Source of the DNA: Macrobrachium rosenbergii
Taxonomy: Eukaryota; Arthropoda; Malacostraca; Decapoda; Palaemonidae
DNA length: 64,000 bases
NCBI RefSeq assembly: GCF_040412425.1
Contig: NC_089743.1
Location: 90,830,403-90,894,402 of the forward strand
Direction of reading: 5' to 3'
The notes beneath the pieces were generated by a model. That model worked only from the letters and a program-made list of their open reading frames with translations. It did not search any database and was not told the origin of the DNA. Shown here piece after piece: positions 33,800 through 45,800 of this stretch (the first letter of the stretch is position 1; every line of letters starts with the position of its first letter). Made by a program: the position numbers and the translations under genes.

Positions 33800-36585
33800 T
33801 CATGGTCTCGGTAAACTTCTCAGTTTATCTCGCCCTAAACAGTCGCTTTCGCGCGGTTAGGACGTGCCTGTGAAGTGCTCTGTGTAAAAGTGCCTGACTT
33901 GCGCGACGTTCAAAGTGAATAGAAGAAGAGGAAGGAAAAGGAGAAAATAAATACTTGTAGAAATTAAATCAAGTGAAGGGAAGATCAGACTATCATGCAA
34001 ACATTATCTCATAATTATCGAAGTGGGTAAAGATGGAACACTAAGTAAAATACTGGAGAAGGATGAGTCAACCCAAATCGAGAGTCAGCAACCTGCGGAC
34101 ATTGCTCTGGGGAAGTTGATGATGAGGGAACTTGCTGTGAATTGTGTGATGCACGGTTCCACTGTGAATGTTCAGGTATCGAGGTTAGATACACCCCCAC
34201 ACTTCGGAGTGACAACATATTATACATCTGTAATAACTGCAAGAGGCCTGAACAAAGAACACACGCAAACTCATTGAAGAGAGCACAGTAGCAAATGAAA
34301 AGAGACAAATTATGAGTAAAATAACGGCGCCAGTTGAACGGGTTACAACAACAAGAGATGGACACTTATTTGTAAGATTTCCAGACAGGAAAAACTTAGA
34401 AAAGGCAAAAATGGAGATTCAGGAAATCAGCAATAGGCTATATTAGTAAATGAGAAGGGTAACCTTAAACCAAAAATAAAAGTAGTAAGAAAAATCCATG
34501 GATAGGTAACCTCATTTCTGAAAATGACGACCTGAAAATTGTAAAAGGAAATGATAGCTAAATATGACAAATATAAACACTATATATCATCAAATTCACA
34601 CCACAAATACGAAAGGCTATCTATGACAGAGGTGACAAATTGTGTATACTGTATAGTCGTTGCAAAGTATACGACTGTTGCATGCCCTATCAATGCTATA
34701 AATGTCAGGAATTTGGTCATAGAGCAACAAATGCAGAAATGACCAAGCTTTCCCTAGATGTGGTGAAAATCACAAATCAAATGAATGTGCTAACAGCATC
34801 TTCAAGTGTAGGCCTAAACATTGTGTAAAGAAAGGCCATAGTGATACTAAACATAAAACATATGATGGATATATGTGCACAGTATATGAAGAATATGTGT
34901 TACAGGTGAAAAATAATACGGACCATGGCTTTGACCAATAATCTTCTATGCAATTTAATAAACATACAGTCCGTAGGAAATAAAACTAACACAATTAAAA
35001 AATCTTATAAATTATCACAATCTAGATATATGCATGCTAACGGAGACTTGGCTAAGCAATAATGCAAGTGATTATTCTAAAATAAACGAAACGACGCCAG
35101 GGTCTCACAACTTTTACCATGTGCAGGGAGAAAAACACGGTGGTGGAGTGGGAATCTTTGTAAAAAAATGTACAAAGTATCTATAATGAACCAAAATGTG
35201 TTCAGTACATTTGAACACACCAACACCAAAATTACGCACATAAACAAACACATACAAATCATAACAATTTATAAACCACCTAGCACAAGTAAGAGATCGT
35301 TCCTGGATGAATTCAGAGACTTCCTCGACTTGTTAGCCGATAACAAAATTATACAGATTTGTGGTGGCTTCAACCTACATCTGGATGACAACGATGACAA
35401 ATATGTCAAAGGAATTTATAGAGTTACTTGAAAGCAACGACCTCGTACATGTTGTGGAAAAACTGACATCATTACTGAACCATACCATTGACCTAGTGAT
35501 GCAAAACAAAAACAACGAGACTGTGAGTGACATACAAGCTGAGCCTGAATGCGTGACATCTCCAGTACATAAACTAGTTACATTTAGTATAAATATCTGG
35601 AATGTCTATCCACTGAAAAAAAAAACTATCACTTGCAGAAACAAAACAACCTTTAAAGCAGATGAATTTTTTGTTGAGATCATAAAGAAAATAAGAGAAG
35701 CAAGTCAGGAGTGCAGGCGTAATTTGAGGAATACCTTGACAGGCGACCAAATATGTGTAAGCTGTTTTGCATTCTATAGCAAATGTATATTGGCGTCAAG
35801 CTACAAAGATAAATGTCCAGAAGTAACAGAGCAAATAATAGTTAAAGAAAATGCCAAATGGTTTATCAGTGAATTGTGTGAAGCTAAGAAAAAGAAAAGA
35901 AAAATGGAAGATCGAAAGAATCAAGAAGTAGTGATAATTGGTCACTGTATAAAACAGCTAGAAATCATTACAACGACTTGATTATGAAAACCAAGAAAAT
36001 ATATTACAATAAAATGTTTGGTGTAGAGAAAAATTCCCAAAAAATCCATAACAATTTAGCCGGAATATTGGGGCTCAAGAAAGAAAAGGTTCTACCTGAT
36101 GTAACCAGTGACTACAAAAACCTGGCCAATAACTTTGTGAACTACTTTGAAGACAAAATTGAAAGAATCTGTCATAGTTTAGATAAGGAGATCCCTCCTG
36201 AACTCCCGGTGATCGCAATTAGAAATAGCAAATTCAGTAAGTTTAAAGAACTGGACATGAAAGACTTTGAAAAAACGATGAGAAAAGTAAAAAACACCTG
36301 TTGTGAAAATGACCCGTTTCCCATAAGTGGTATAAAAGAGTCAAAAAGCTTTGATCAGTTGCGGGAGCTTTAGTTTGATATTGTCAACATGAGTGAAAAG
36401 CTTGCTTGTATAAAGCCTCCTATAAAGGAAAAGGTGATAAAGAAACTCTAAGCTTCTATAGACCAAAATCGAACCTATCGTACTTATCCAAACTTATAGA
36501 AACGTAAGTTCACAAATAAACATGGAAACACTTGAGACAACTCATAATTATACCTGATGATCATCGTGCCTTCTCATTGACATCT
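33800..36585 (+). mobile_element. Decayed non-LTR retrotransposon (ORF1 plus endonuclease, RT lost)
   Basis: In order: a 5' leader; a PHD-type Cys/His finger at 34094-34240 (CGHCSGE, CELCDARFHCEC, CNNC); a zinc-knuckle region at 34678-34850 (CYKCQEFGH, then after a frameshift CRNDQAFPRCGENHKSNEC); and an endonuclease-like domain at 34960-35440 (ITIYKPPSTSKRSFLDEF, ICGGFNLHLDD). A linker region runs to about 36373, and a few degraded RT N-terminal residues end near 36480. The usual endonuclease motif GDFN reads GGFN here. Stops and frameshifts are frequent, so it is dead. The domain order fits the CR1/L2-like group. It breaks off where the Penelope-like sequence begins. Confidence 0.75.
35361..35981 (+). 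pseudogene. Endonuclease-to-RT linker of the non-LTR element
   Basis: This is the longest open frame of the element (about 206 codons). It begins inside the endonuclease domain in a shifted frame and continues with FIELLESNDLVHVVEKL, HTIDLVMQNKNNE and SPVHKLVTFSINIW, which I recognise as the end of a non-LTR endonuclease. A Lys-rich linker follows. A second frame from 35978 to 36373 continues the linker toward the RT. It is not a host gene. Confidence 0.7.
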
Positions 36586-36589
36586 AGTA

Positions 36590-37440
36590 GGGAGTTTTTT
36601 TCACGAGGAAATCCGCTTCTTACATCAGTATTTTACAAGTAATTATTTTCCCACCACACTTTTTCACAGGTATGCTTTTAAAATTCTTAATAACGTTTTT
36701 ATTCCAAAAGTCTCCTTACCTAATGTGCCTAAGCCTCCGTTTTATGCAGCAATTGTACCTTTGATCCGTGACCAAAATTTCTATGATGCATTAAGACAAA
36801 CTCATATTTAATTATATACCAGCTATTAAATTTAATGTCATCCCGACAAATCCACTCACTTTGGGTAGTTTGTTTAAATTCAAAGATAAACTTGACCCTT
36901 TGATGACCTCATGTGTTGTGTACAAGTTCAATTGCCCTAGATGTAGTCTAGGGATCTGCGTGGGATCCACACAGAGGTTACTAAGAGTCGGAATTGATTG
37001 CAAACTTGCTAATCCTGAATTTTCCAACATCAGGCAACACGCCAATAAATGCAAACATAACATACAATACAAAGATTTTGAAATATTGGGACGGGAACCG
37101 AATGGCAAACTATTGACAATCCAGGAGTCCTTGTTTATTAAACAACTTGTTCCCCAACTGAACACTTAGCAGTCTTCCTTGACAACTCTTTACCTTACGT
37201 GAGCTGTTGCCTTTTGTCGTCTCTGGTTTGTTCCTTCTGACTTTCGTCCTTCCTTCCTCTCTTGATGGTTGGTCCTGCTACGACTAGTTTTTAATTTTGC
37301 TATATATAATGTATTATGTCTTGTATTTGTATTTTAGCGCTTTTAATTTTAATTTTATTGTTTTTTTTATCTCTATAGCTTGAAAATGAAACCTTTGTGT
37401 TTTGAAACGTTGCAATAAATGTATTTTATGGACCACCTGA
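36590..37440 (+). mobile_element. Penelope-like element, 3' end
   Basis: The fragment holds the C-terminal part of a Penelope-like polyprotein. Upstream of 36860 is the linker (FKILNNVFIPKVSLPNVPK, PPFYAAIVPLIRDQNFYDAL). Then comes a GIY-YIG-type endonuclease at 36861-37169 (VVYKFNCPRCSLGICVGSTQ, ESLFIKQLVPQLNT). A 3' region follows with TTTTGAAACGTTGCAATAAA near 37400-37420. Reverse transcriptase is missing. In the endonuclease the GIY-YIG first motif has Ile-Cys-Val in place of Thr-Tyr-Val, and about ten residues seem to be lost after VGID. Confidence 0.75.
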
Positions 37441-37506
37441 TATGTACTTTCTCCTTCAACCGTCTTCTATTGTTCGAGTTACCACTAACCACCACATCCT
37501 AGAACG

Positions 37507-38576
<1,070 letters not shown>

Positions 38577-38685
38577 GAATAGTGTACTGTATATAATACA
38601 ATAAAGTACGGTGAATAGTATCCTGTATAATACAGTACAGTACGGTGAATAATAATATACTGTATAATACAGTACAGTGCGGTGA
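38577..38685. repeat. Three tandem units of ~36 bp
   Basis: Each unit contains CTGTATAATACAGTACAGT or a variant and ends GTACGGTGAAT or GTGCGGTGACT. The unit itself is partly palindromic (ACTGTA...TACAGT). Confidence 0.75.
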
Positions 38686-39735
38686 CTCAATTCTCATTAC
38701 AGTAACATGTAGCTGATCTAATTCTATAAACTCTATCATTTTGTACTCGGGAGTCCCACTCTAGTGTGTTTGTGTAAACTCTATGTAAACATAAGTGACA
38801 AGTTGATGATAAAGGATACCGGTAGATACAATAGGCCATTGTATCCTCGGAAGGACACCATGAGTTACTGATCAAGATCGATCTCTTAAGATCAAGACCC
38901 CTGTCCAAAATGAAGGTATTATTTTAGCGTATTTCTGAAGTCATGATATAATTGTCGCGTCCCAGACGGGGCTGCATTGGACGAGTCTTTTTCACGTAAC
39001 TGAGGGTAGGTTTACCCTAACCTTGCCCAGTTAAGCTTACGACAAGCCCAGTGAACCCCTGTTTAATGCCCTACCTGGGTAGAACTATAGGGTAGCTCCG
39101 CGTCGCCGACGGCACTATAACTTGACTCTTTCTATAGTTTTTTGGTTGCTAATTATGAATTTACCTTTCATTTTTGGCGCTCGAGTCTGATTAACCTGTG
39201 ATTAACCCCCGAAGTCCATCCAACAAGGGGTTTCCATACGCGATCTTCACGAGACAGAGCACGGGTACGTCTGTTTCGAGCGGCTCATATCCCGTCCGGC
39301 AAGTGCAATAACTTGTTAACGTATGGGCAACCCCCCCCCCCCAGACCAGTACTAAACACGGCGAAGGGACATTCCATTTGGCCGACAACTAACAGATGCA
39401 CCGCCAGTATCAGAACCCCTAAAAGTGTAGAAAAAACCAGTTGAAAGGGTAAAAACAGGCACGGAGCTAATATATAGAATTACCGTTGATTGTTCCTAAA
39501 CTTATCTACCCAACATGGTTGGGGATCCTTTGGGAATGCTGGGTTTTGGAAACGATGGGAGAAAGACTGGGCTGCCATGTTATTGTTACGGAACGGCTCC
39601 GTGCAATCGCAAATCATTAGGAAGCCATAGCCTATGTTTAAGATGGGATTGGCTAAGGAAACATATTATAAAAGGGATAGCCTAGCACTAAGTATTAGCT
39701 CCACGTCGGGTATTATCTTGGAAATTGTCTTTTTG
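38686..39735. other. Non-coding DNA, nothing recognised
   Basis: No supported gene. A poly(C) run at 39331-39342 is followed by a single unit related to the array at 31659. Confidence 0.5.
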
Positions 39736-40034
39736 GTAATTCTAAGCCGGCTGTCCGTGGTGAGCTAGCCTGTGGCAATTGACGTTTTTCTATGCTATTT
39801 TACCTGCTGAACAAGAATTTAAGATAATATTTTGTCGGTCGGCTGTAACTAAAATGTAATTGACCCTTGCAAACTGTATGTCTGTACCAGCGGGCAGGTA
39901 GAACCGCCAGTGGGTCACACACAGCTCAAGGTTAAATTACAGTTTAGCAGCAGCCAACCGGCAAAACATTACCTTAAATTCTTGTAAAGCAAGTAAAATA
40001 ACATAGAAAAACATCAATTGCCATAGTCTAGCTC
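39736..40034. mobile_element. Foldback element, second copy of the outer palindrome
   Basis: The left terminus GTAATTCTAAGCCGGCTGTC is the same as that at 31822. The right arm runs to CCATAGTCTAGCTCCACTGC, where the outermost part is lost. The centre differs from the 31822 copy and lacks the inner palindrome. This supports the view that the inner unit at 31979-32166 was inserted later. Confidence 0.75.
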
Positions 40035-40380
40035 CACTGCACACTATTCAAAGCTTTCGTAAACGGGAAACAAAACATTACCATTTCCGCTTTCAACTTG
40101 GGTGGCCTCTGTAGGTTGCCGTAGCAGAATGGCGCTGCACGCCTTATCTGCATTTTTAAAGATTACTGCGAGCTCGTATATTCTGGCAAGAGGTAATTAC
40201 TTTAAATTCTTGTTCAGCAGTTCTCGCTAAGCGCAGAAAACCAGCAACTGGTGATTGGTGAACCAAAAGCTAGCGCATGCGTGTTAAGGCTTAGAATCAG
40301 TAGTACTTGTAATGAATGAAACGTGCCTTTGGAATGGCTCCCACTATCCAATTATTCGCCCTTCTTTTTACGCTTGTTTT
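40035..40380. other. Non-coding DNA, nothing recognised
   Basis: No supported gene or repeat. It separates the foldback copy from DIRS element F. Confidence 0.45.
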
Positions 40381-41975
40381 TCGTGTTTCCCCAGAAGTCT
40401 CACCCTAAGACTTCTAAGGGACTGCCTCCTTCCACAGGGAAGGCAGTGGGATCTCTCGTCGGCTCTTCCTAGTCCGCGGGCCAGGGAACCGATTCGTTGA
40501 CCCCGGGGTCAGTCGTCTTGGGAGCCGAGGGTGTGCAGACCTCATTTTGCAGTCCCGTTGCTGTGCTGAAGAAGTCTGCTTCTAAGGCCGGCAGTGTGTA
40601 AGACACTCGTTTGTGAGCTGCGCCAAGTACCCAGGTCTCTAAGGAGACCCGGGTACCCTGGTCTGGTACCAGAGAGACCTCTCTCCATACCAACTTGGGC
40701 ATAGGATGGGAGAAAGAGTCCGGACAAGCAGGTGTCCTGACTCTTTTGTCAGAGGCAGTTTTCCCTTCCTTGCTCTATCGACCAAGAAGGGAACACAAGG
40801 TGTGGCAAACTCCGGTCTTAGGACCATCACTCATCTCACTCCACCCTTGGTGTAGAAGATGGAAGAACAGGTGAAGGGGATCAATGCCTCGACTCCTTCT
40901 CGGATGTTGTAAATGGACTCTGAATCCATCGATACCTTTTGTCAGGTTCGAGTCCTTCTTGTTCCCCTCCTCCTTGGACTTTGTATCAATGATCCACATC
41001 AATCGTTACCTTGCTCTATTAGGGAGCTGTGGTACTTTCTGAAAGGCTCGACATTTCTAACCTGGATGTCATCGACGATTTCACTAGTACTGTCTCTCCC
41101 AACGAAGAAGTCTCTAAGGACACATCTTTCCCCTGGCTTCGTGAAGCGATCGAAAGTGGTACTCGGCAGCTGGCGACGATGGTACTGGTACTTTCCGCCC
41201 GAGAGCTCATGAAGTCAATGGCTTGGTCCCTCGCATTCCGGAAGTTTCTGTTGGTCTCATAGACCATACTCTTGTCTTCTTGTGGTCTTGCCCATAGGTC
41301 CTTGGAACCTTTTTTCCTTGGCCCTGTGGTGGCTGCTGAACAAGTTGTGTTTTCTTACTCGGCTCCTTCAAGAGGACTAGCAGCATCTCACCTAAGGTGT
41401 TGGTTCTGGAAGTGAGGAGGATTCCGTGAGTGACTGGCCTCTCCTCCTCCTCCTTCCGCATCCTCCTACTTCCCCTCCTTTGGGATGAAAATAGGACTTG
41501 AACCGATACTTGCTTGAGCCCCCGTTCTCTTTTTTTGTAGAATCATAGAAGCAATTCCGCTCCTTTCCTCTAGCAAGGGGAGGAAGGAGAGACTGGTAAT
41601 AAGGGAAACCCTATCTCGGGTTTTCCTTCTGCCTCTGACTCTTAGATTCTTCCCAGCCTATTTCGTATGAGTTACATTTCCTCACTCATGCGAAAAGGTC
41701 CAGTATCTGACATTTGCAGTTCCTAGACTCTGATCAATATGTCAGAGGCTCGCCTCATGCCACCACTCAATCTGAACCTGGGCCGAAAGGCAAACTGGAA
41801 TCTTTGCATCCGGGCAGGCGGTACCATCTCCTGGATGGTAGTTAACTGCCTAACCACCTTGTTCAAAAGGTCAGCGGCCATTTCCAGTGTTGCTGAAAGT
41901 AATTCAGAATGTAAAGGACCTCAGATTTGTATAGTTAGGAAAAATACAATTTAATTTAAGAAACTGTGACTTTGT
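40381..41975 (+). mobile_element. DIRS-like element F, rearranged deletion copy
   Basis: In order: a Gag Ser/Pro-region fragment (about 40395-40640, ggcagtgggatctctcg block); a stray piece of 3' untranslated sequence (40735-40815); the C-terminal half of the tyrosine recombinase (about 40925-41300); the 3' untranslated region (41300-41735); and the 3' ITR ending at 41975 with CTCAGATTTGTATAGTTAGG. The internal complementary region is missing. In the recombinase the counterpart of the His-Glu-Val-Arg box is disrupted by a stop (PPESS, then stop). It lies about 640 bp upstream of the first TMEM62 exon. Confidence 0.75.
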
Positions 41976-42598
41976 AACAGTGTCGATAGTTGTGATGGTA
42001 GTTAACTACTGACACAGCTATCAACATTTCAGGAGTTAGCCCATCATTAAAAATCTCAGCATAATTTAAGGTTCTTTTTATACTTGGCGTATAAGACGAC
42101 CCCCTATTTTGCAGAAGATTTCTTAAGGTTAATAAAAGGTTGCCTTATGCACCAGCATATACAATAGTTAGGGAAAATATAAATTACTTTAAAATTTTGT
42201 CATTTTTGATGAGTTACCTAGAGTTGAGAGCTTTTCTCCTCAGACCTAAGTTGAATGGTAGAGGTTAAGCTGTTTCAGTATTGATAAGAATTGTTCGTAC
42301 CCATTTAATATTTCAGATCTCATCATAGACTAGTGCAGTACTTTATCCTTATACTGCTTTTATATGTAAGATAGACTCAATTTACTGCTAAGTGCTGTTG
42401 GTCCTGTGATTTGGTGTTGATGATAAAGTAATAATTGTTATTTTTATTTTTCTCTGGCTTATTTGGAAGCAAATGAAAAACATGATGTACCAAAATTTTG
42501 CTGCCACTGTATTTAACACAAAATGTGGTGTAATTTACAAAAAGAAATCGTCAGTATTGGTAGAGGAATTTGTTTGATTTTCTATCTTTGTCTTCCAG
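41976..42598 (+). other. Region just upstream of the first TMEM62-like coding exon
   Basis: AT-rich, without a recognised element. It ends in a good polypyrimidine tract and AG (TTTGTCTTCCAG at 42587-42598), so an untranslated upstream exon may be spliced to position 42599. No core promoter motif could be picked with confidence. Confidence 0.45.
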
Positions 42599-42613
42599 GT
42601 GTACAGTATATGG

Positions 42614-42844
42614 ATGAGGACACTAATAACTCAGAGGGGCCGAAGGTTTTACCTAACTGCAGCATGTGGACTCTTCATGGTATCTCTAGCTTTGTTAATG
42701 ATTCGCTCTTGGAATTCCCGTTCATACTTTCGCGATGTAGATTTCATAAATAAACTACAAATTGCAACACATGATGCTAAAAATGAACTGAGGCTGAAGA
42801 ACAACAAGCAAGATCAGCAAGGCGGACTGAGCTGGATTGTACAG
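42614..42844 (+). CDS. TMEM62: TMEM62-like exon 1
   Basis: I chose the ATG at 42614, giving MRTLITQRGRRF before the hydrophobic segment, because the frame is closed further up and the acceptor-like AG is at 42597-42598. The exon covers the cytosolic or signal-anchor end and a Lys/Gln-rich linker (ELRLKNNKQDQQGG). It ends in phase 0 at CAG before the donor GTGAGT (42845). Confidence 0.8.
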
Positions 42845-45800
42845 GTGAGTTGTAATGTATTGTCTACCTGTGTGTTATTCATGGGTTTATGAAATACGTT
42901 TTTCTCTGTAAGTGGCTTACCAAGCAATTACATAGCTGCAAGCTTCCACCACGGCAGTCCAAAAATTCAAACTTCGCGGTGGCGCTACCATCGCTAGTGT
43001 AGGTGACAGGGACCTGCCCACTTTTGGGACCAACAGGTGCAACTCAGCAGGAAACCTCAATTAATTTTCTGCCATCTCCCATCAACGTCGGTGGTTTTGT
43101 GCAGTCCCTTTTCATCATCCTTTGGATTTTTGTTCCATTTTGGTGAAGTATTCGGATTTTGTGCGGCTTTTGTATTAGTTATTCTGTTAGCTTTGGTTAA
43201 TATAATATCTAATTGATTTAGCATGTCAGACTCTAGTTCTTTTAGTGTTCGGTACTGCACCAAAGGTGTAAAAACTAGACTAGTTAAGATTACTTATGAT
43301 TCTCATACTAAGTGTATCAAATGTAGGGGGCAGGAGTGTAATAAGGAGGTTACATGCTCAGAATGTCAGGATTGGGATGATCAACAGTGGAAAGTTTTAA
43401 ATCTCATTCAGAAAAGCTTGATAGGGATAGAAGGAGGAAGGCAGCTCTTAGAGCCAAAAATGAGCTAGTATAGAGGCTATTCCTTTGCTTCCAGTGGTTG
43501 AGGATACTGTAGTGCTATATTTTCTCCTCTTGTCCCTTCTGTCTCCCATCCTTAGCCCTCCTACTGTCATACCTCACGCTCCTTTACCAAGTTCTTATGC
43601 TTCTGATCTCAACACCATTGCCAGTCACGAATCTAGGGTGTTTTAGTCAACAAAACAAAATACTTGCTTAATATAATGGAGATGGAACTCAAAATAACTC
43701 CCAGGAAAAACAGAAGCAATTAGGGCAAGTACGTTATGCATAAAGGAATAAAATAACATTAGATGAAGAAGGGATATTGCCCACAAGTCCTTAGACACCT
43801 TTTTCCTTGGGACCTGTGGTGGCTGCTTAACAAGTTGTGTAGCTTACCTGGTTCCTCTAACAGGACAGGGTTACATCTCGCCTAAGATGTGCGGTTATGG
43901 ATGCAAGAATGAGTGTGTGAGTGACTGGCCTCTCCTTCTTCTCTTCATCCTGGTTCTTTTTTTATGGTAGAGAGCAGATTCGAGCCATTACATGCTGGAT
44001 CTGGCAGTTGATGCAGGTAAGCTTATACTTCGAGCTTCCGTTCTATTTCCTTTCAGTACTGTAGAAGCTATAGAAGCAAACCCGCTCCTTCCTCTAGCAA
44101 GGGGAGGAAGGAGATGATGACAGTAAGACAAACCTGATACTGGGATTTGCCACACTGTCGTCGACTTTTAAGGTTAATCCTAGCCTATTTTGTCTTCCTC
44201 ATTCATATGAAAAGGCTCAGAAGTCTGTGACAATTGATTTCGTGTTTCCTACAACCCGATCAATTTGTCAAAGGCAGGTTTCCCTTCCTTGCCCTGTCAA
44301 CCTGGAAGGGAACCCCAGGCGTGGCAAACTCCAGTCAGTTCTAGAGACTAAGATTCCTCCCTCCAACCAGTGAGTCTTCCTAATGTAAAGGACTGATGGT
44401 CTGCATATCGTGTAGGAACAAATCACAAATTTTTAAAGTAAATTGTATTTTTCCTAACTATGCAAACCTGAGGTCCTTTGCATTACATTTTCATGCCCAC
44501 CTCATGCCACCCTCTCAATGTGACACCTGGGCCAAAAGGCAATTTTGAATGTTTACATCCAGACAGGCGGGACTCCCGCCTAATGGACGGTAGGTAACTG
44601 CCTAACCACCTTGTTTGAAAGTTCAACAGCTGTTTCCAGCTTCGTTGTAAGTAATTCCTAATGTAAAGGACCTCAGGTTTGTATAGTTAGGAAAAATACA
44701 GTTTACTTTAAAAAACTGTGATGTTTCTACTTTATTTTATAACTGTAGTTGTAGTTTTTAATTGGTCAATTTGATCTCATGATAGTGCTCACATTAATGA
44801 ACCCTGAAATAATTGAGCTTTTTGTATAGCAAACCCATATTCCCATGAAATAAGAGTAGAGATGTGGTATGATTGTCATCAAAGTTTATAACTTTTTTGT
44901 AAAAATATACTGTACTATGCTGAAATTGAGTTTCTTTTTCACATAAATGTCATTACAAGCTTAAAACATTATCAGAACTTATGCATTTTTACTGTATCAG
45001 TTTACAGTTGAATGATAACTTATCGTAGTCCGGTGTATCATTTAGTTACAGAATGCATGTCATTCAGTTTTTAATTTTGTATGAAAATGTACAGTAATTT
45101 ATGATATATCCAAATAAGTTTAAAAAACATAGAAATCATATACAGTTCATAATCAACCATAGATAAAGCTTTGTGATAATGGGCATTTGAAAATATTTGA
45201 CACTCCCATCTTTTGTATTTTTTAATTCACTATTATAAAAATATGGATTTAGCTTTCAAAGGGGCAGTAGTAATCAAAAGTTTAAGAATTCTGTATTTTT
45301 ATGATTTCAGAACAATGCACAAGAATGCTATTTTTTCTCTTGCATTTGTTTGTGCTAGTTATACCTACCTTACAATCTTATGTAAGGTATAGGGAGGTAG
45401 GAGGTAGACAGTGTAAGATCTTAAAAATTAAAATTTACTTACAGGTCTCGGATATTCACTTGCGTACTGGAGACGAGATGGAAATACAGCACTTTCAGGA
45501 ATTTGTTGATGATGCTCTGAACATCCTAAAACCTGCCGTTGTGTTAGTTACAGGTAATTTCGGTGTTTGCAAATATTTTATTTGTTTCCTTGCAAAACCT
45601 ATTACTTTACGATAGCTGTACTGTGGTGGTAGTCATATCCAGACGTGCCCAAGAAGACATCTCCCCTTACACCCAACTTAGCACGCATCCAGGTTCCAGG
45701 ACACTTGTCTGGGAAAACTAGTCGTTCTCTGCGTGTCAGTTGGTCAGACAACAACTGCTGTCTCACTCCTCAGAATTCTTCACTCAGAATCCTCATTATG

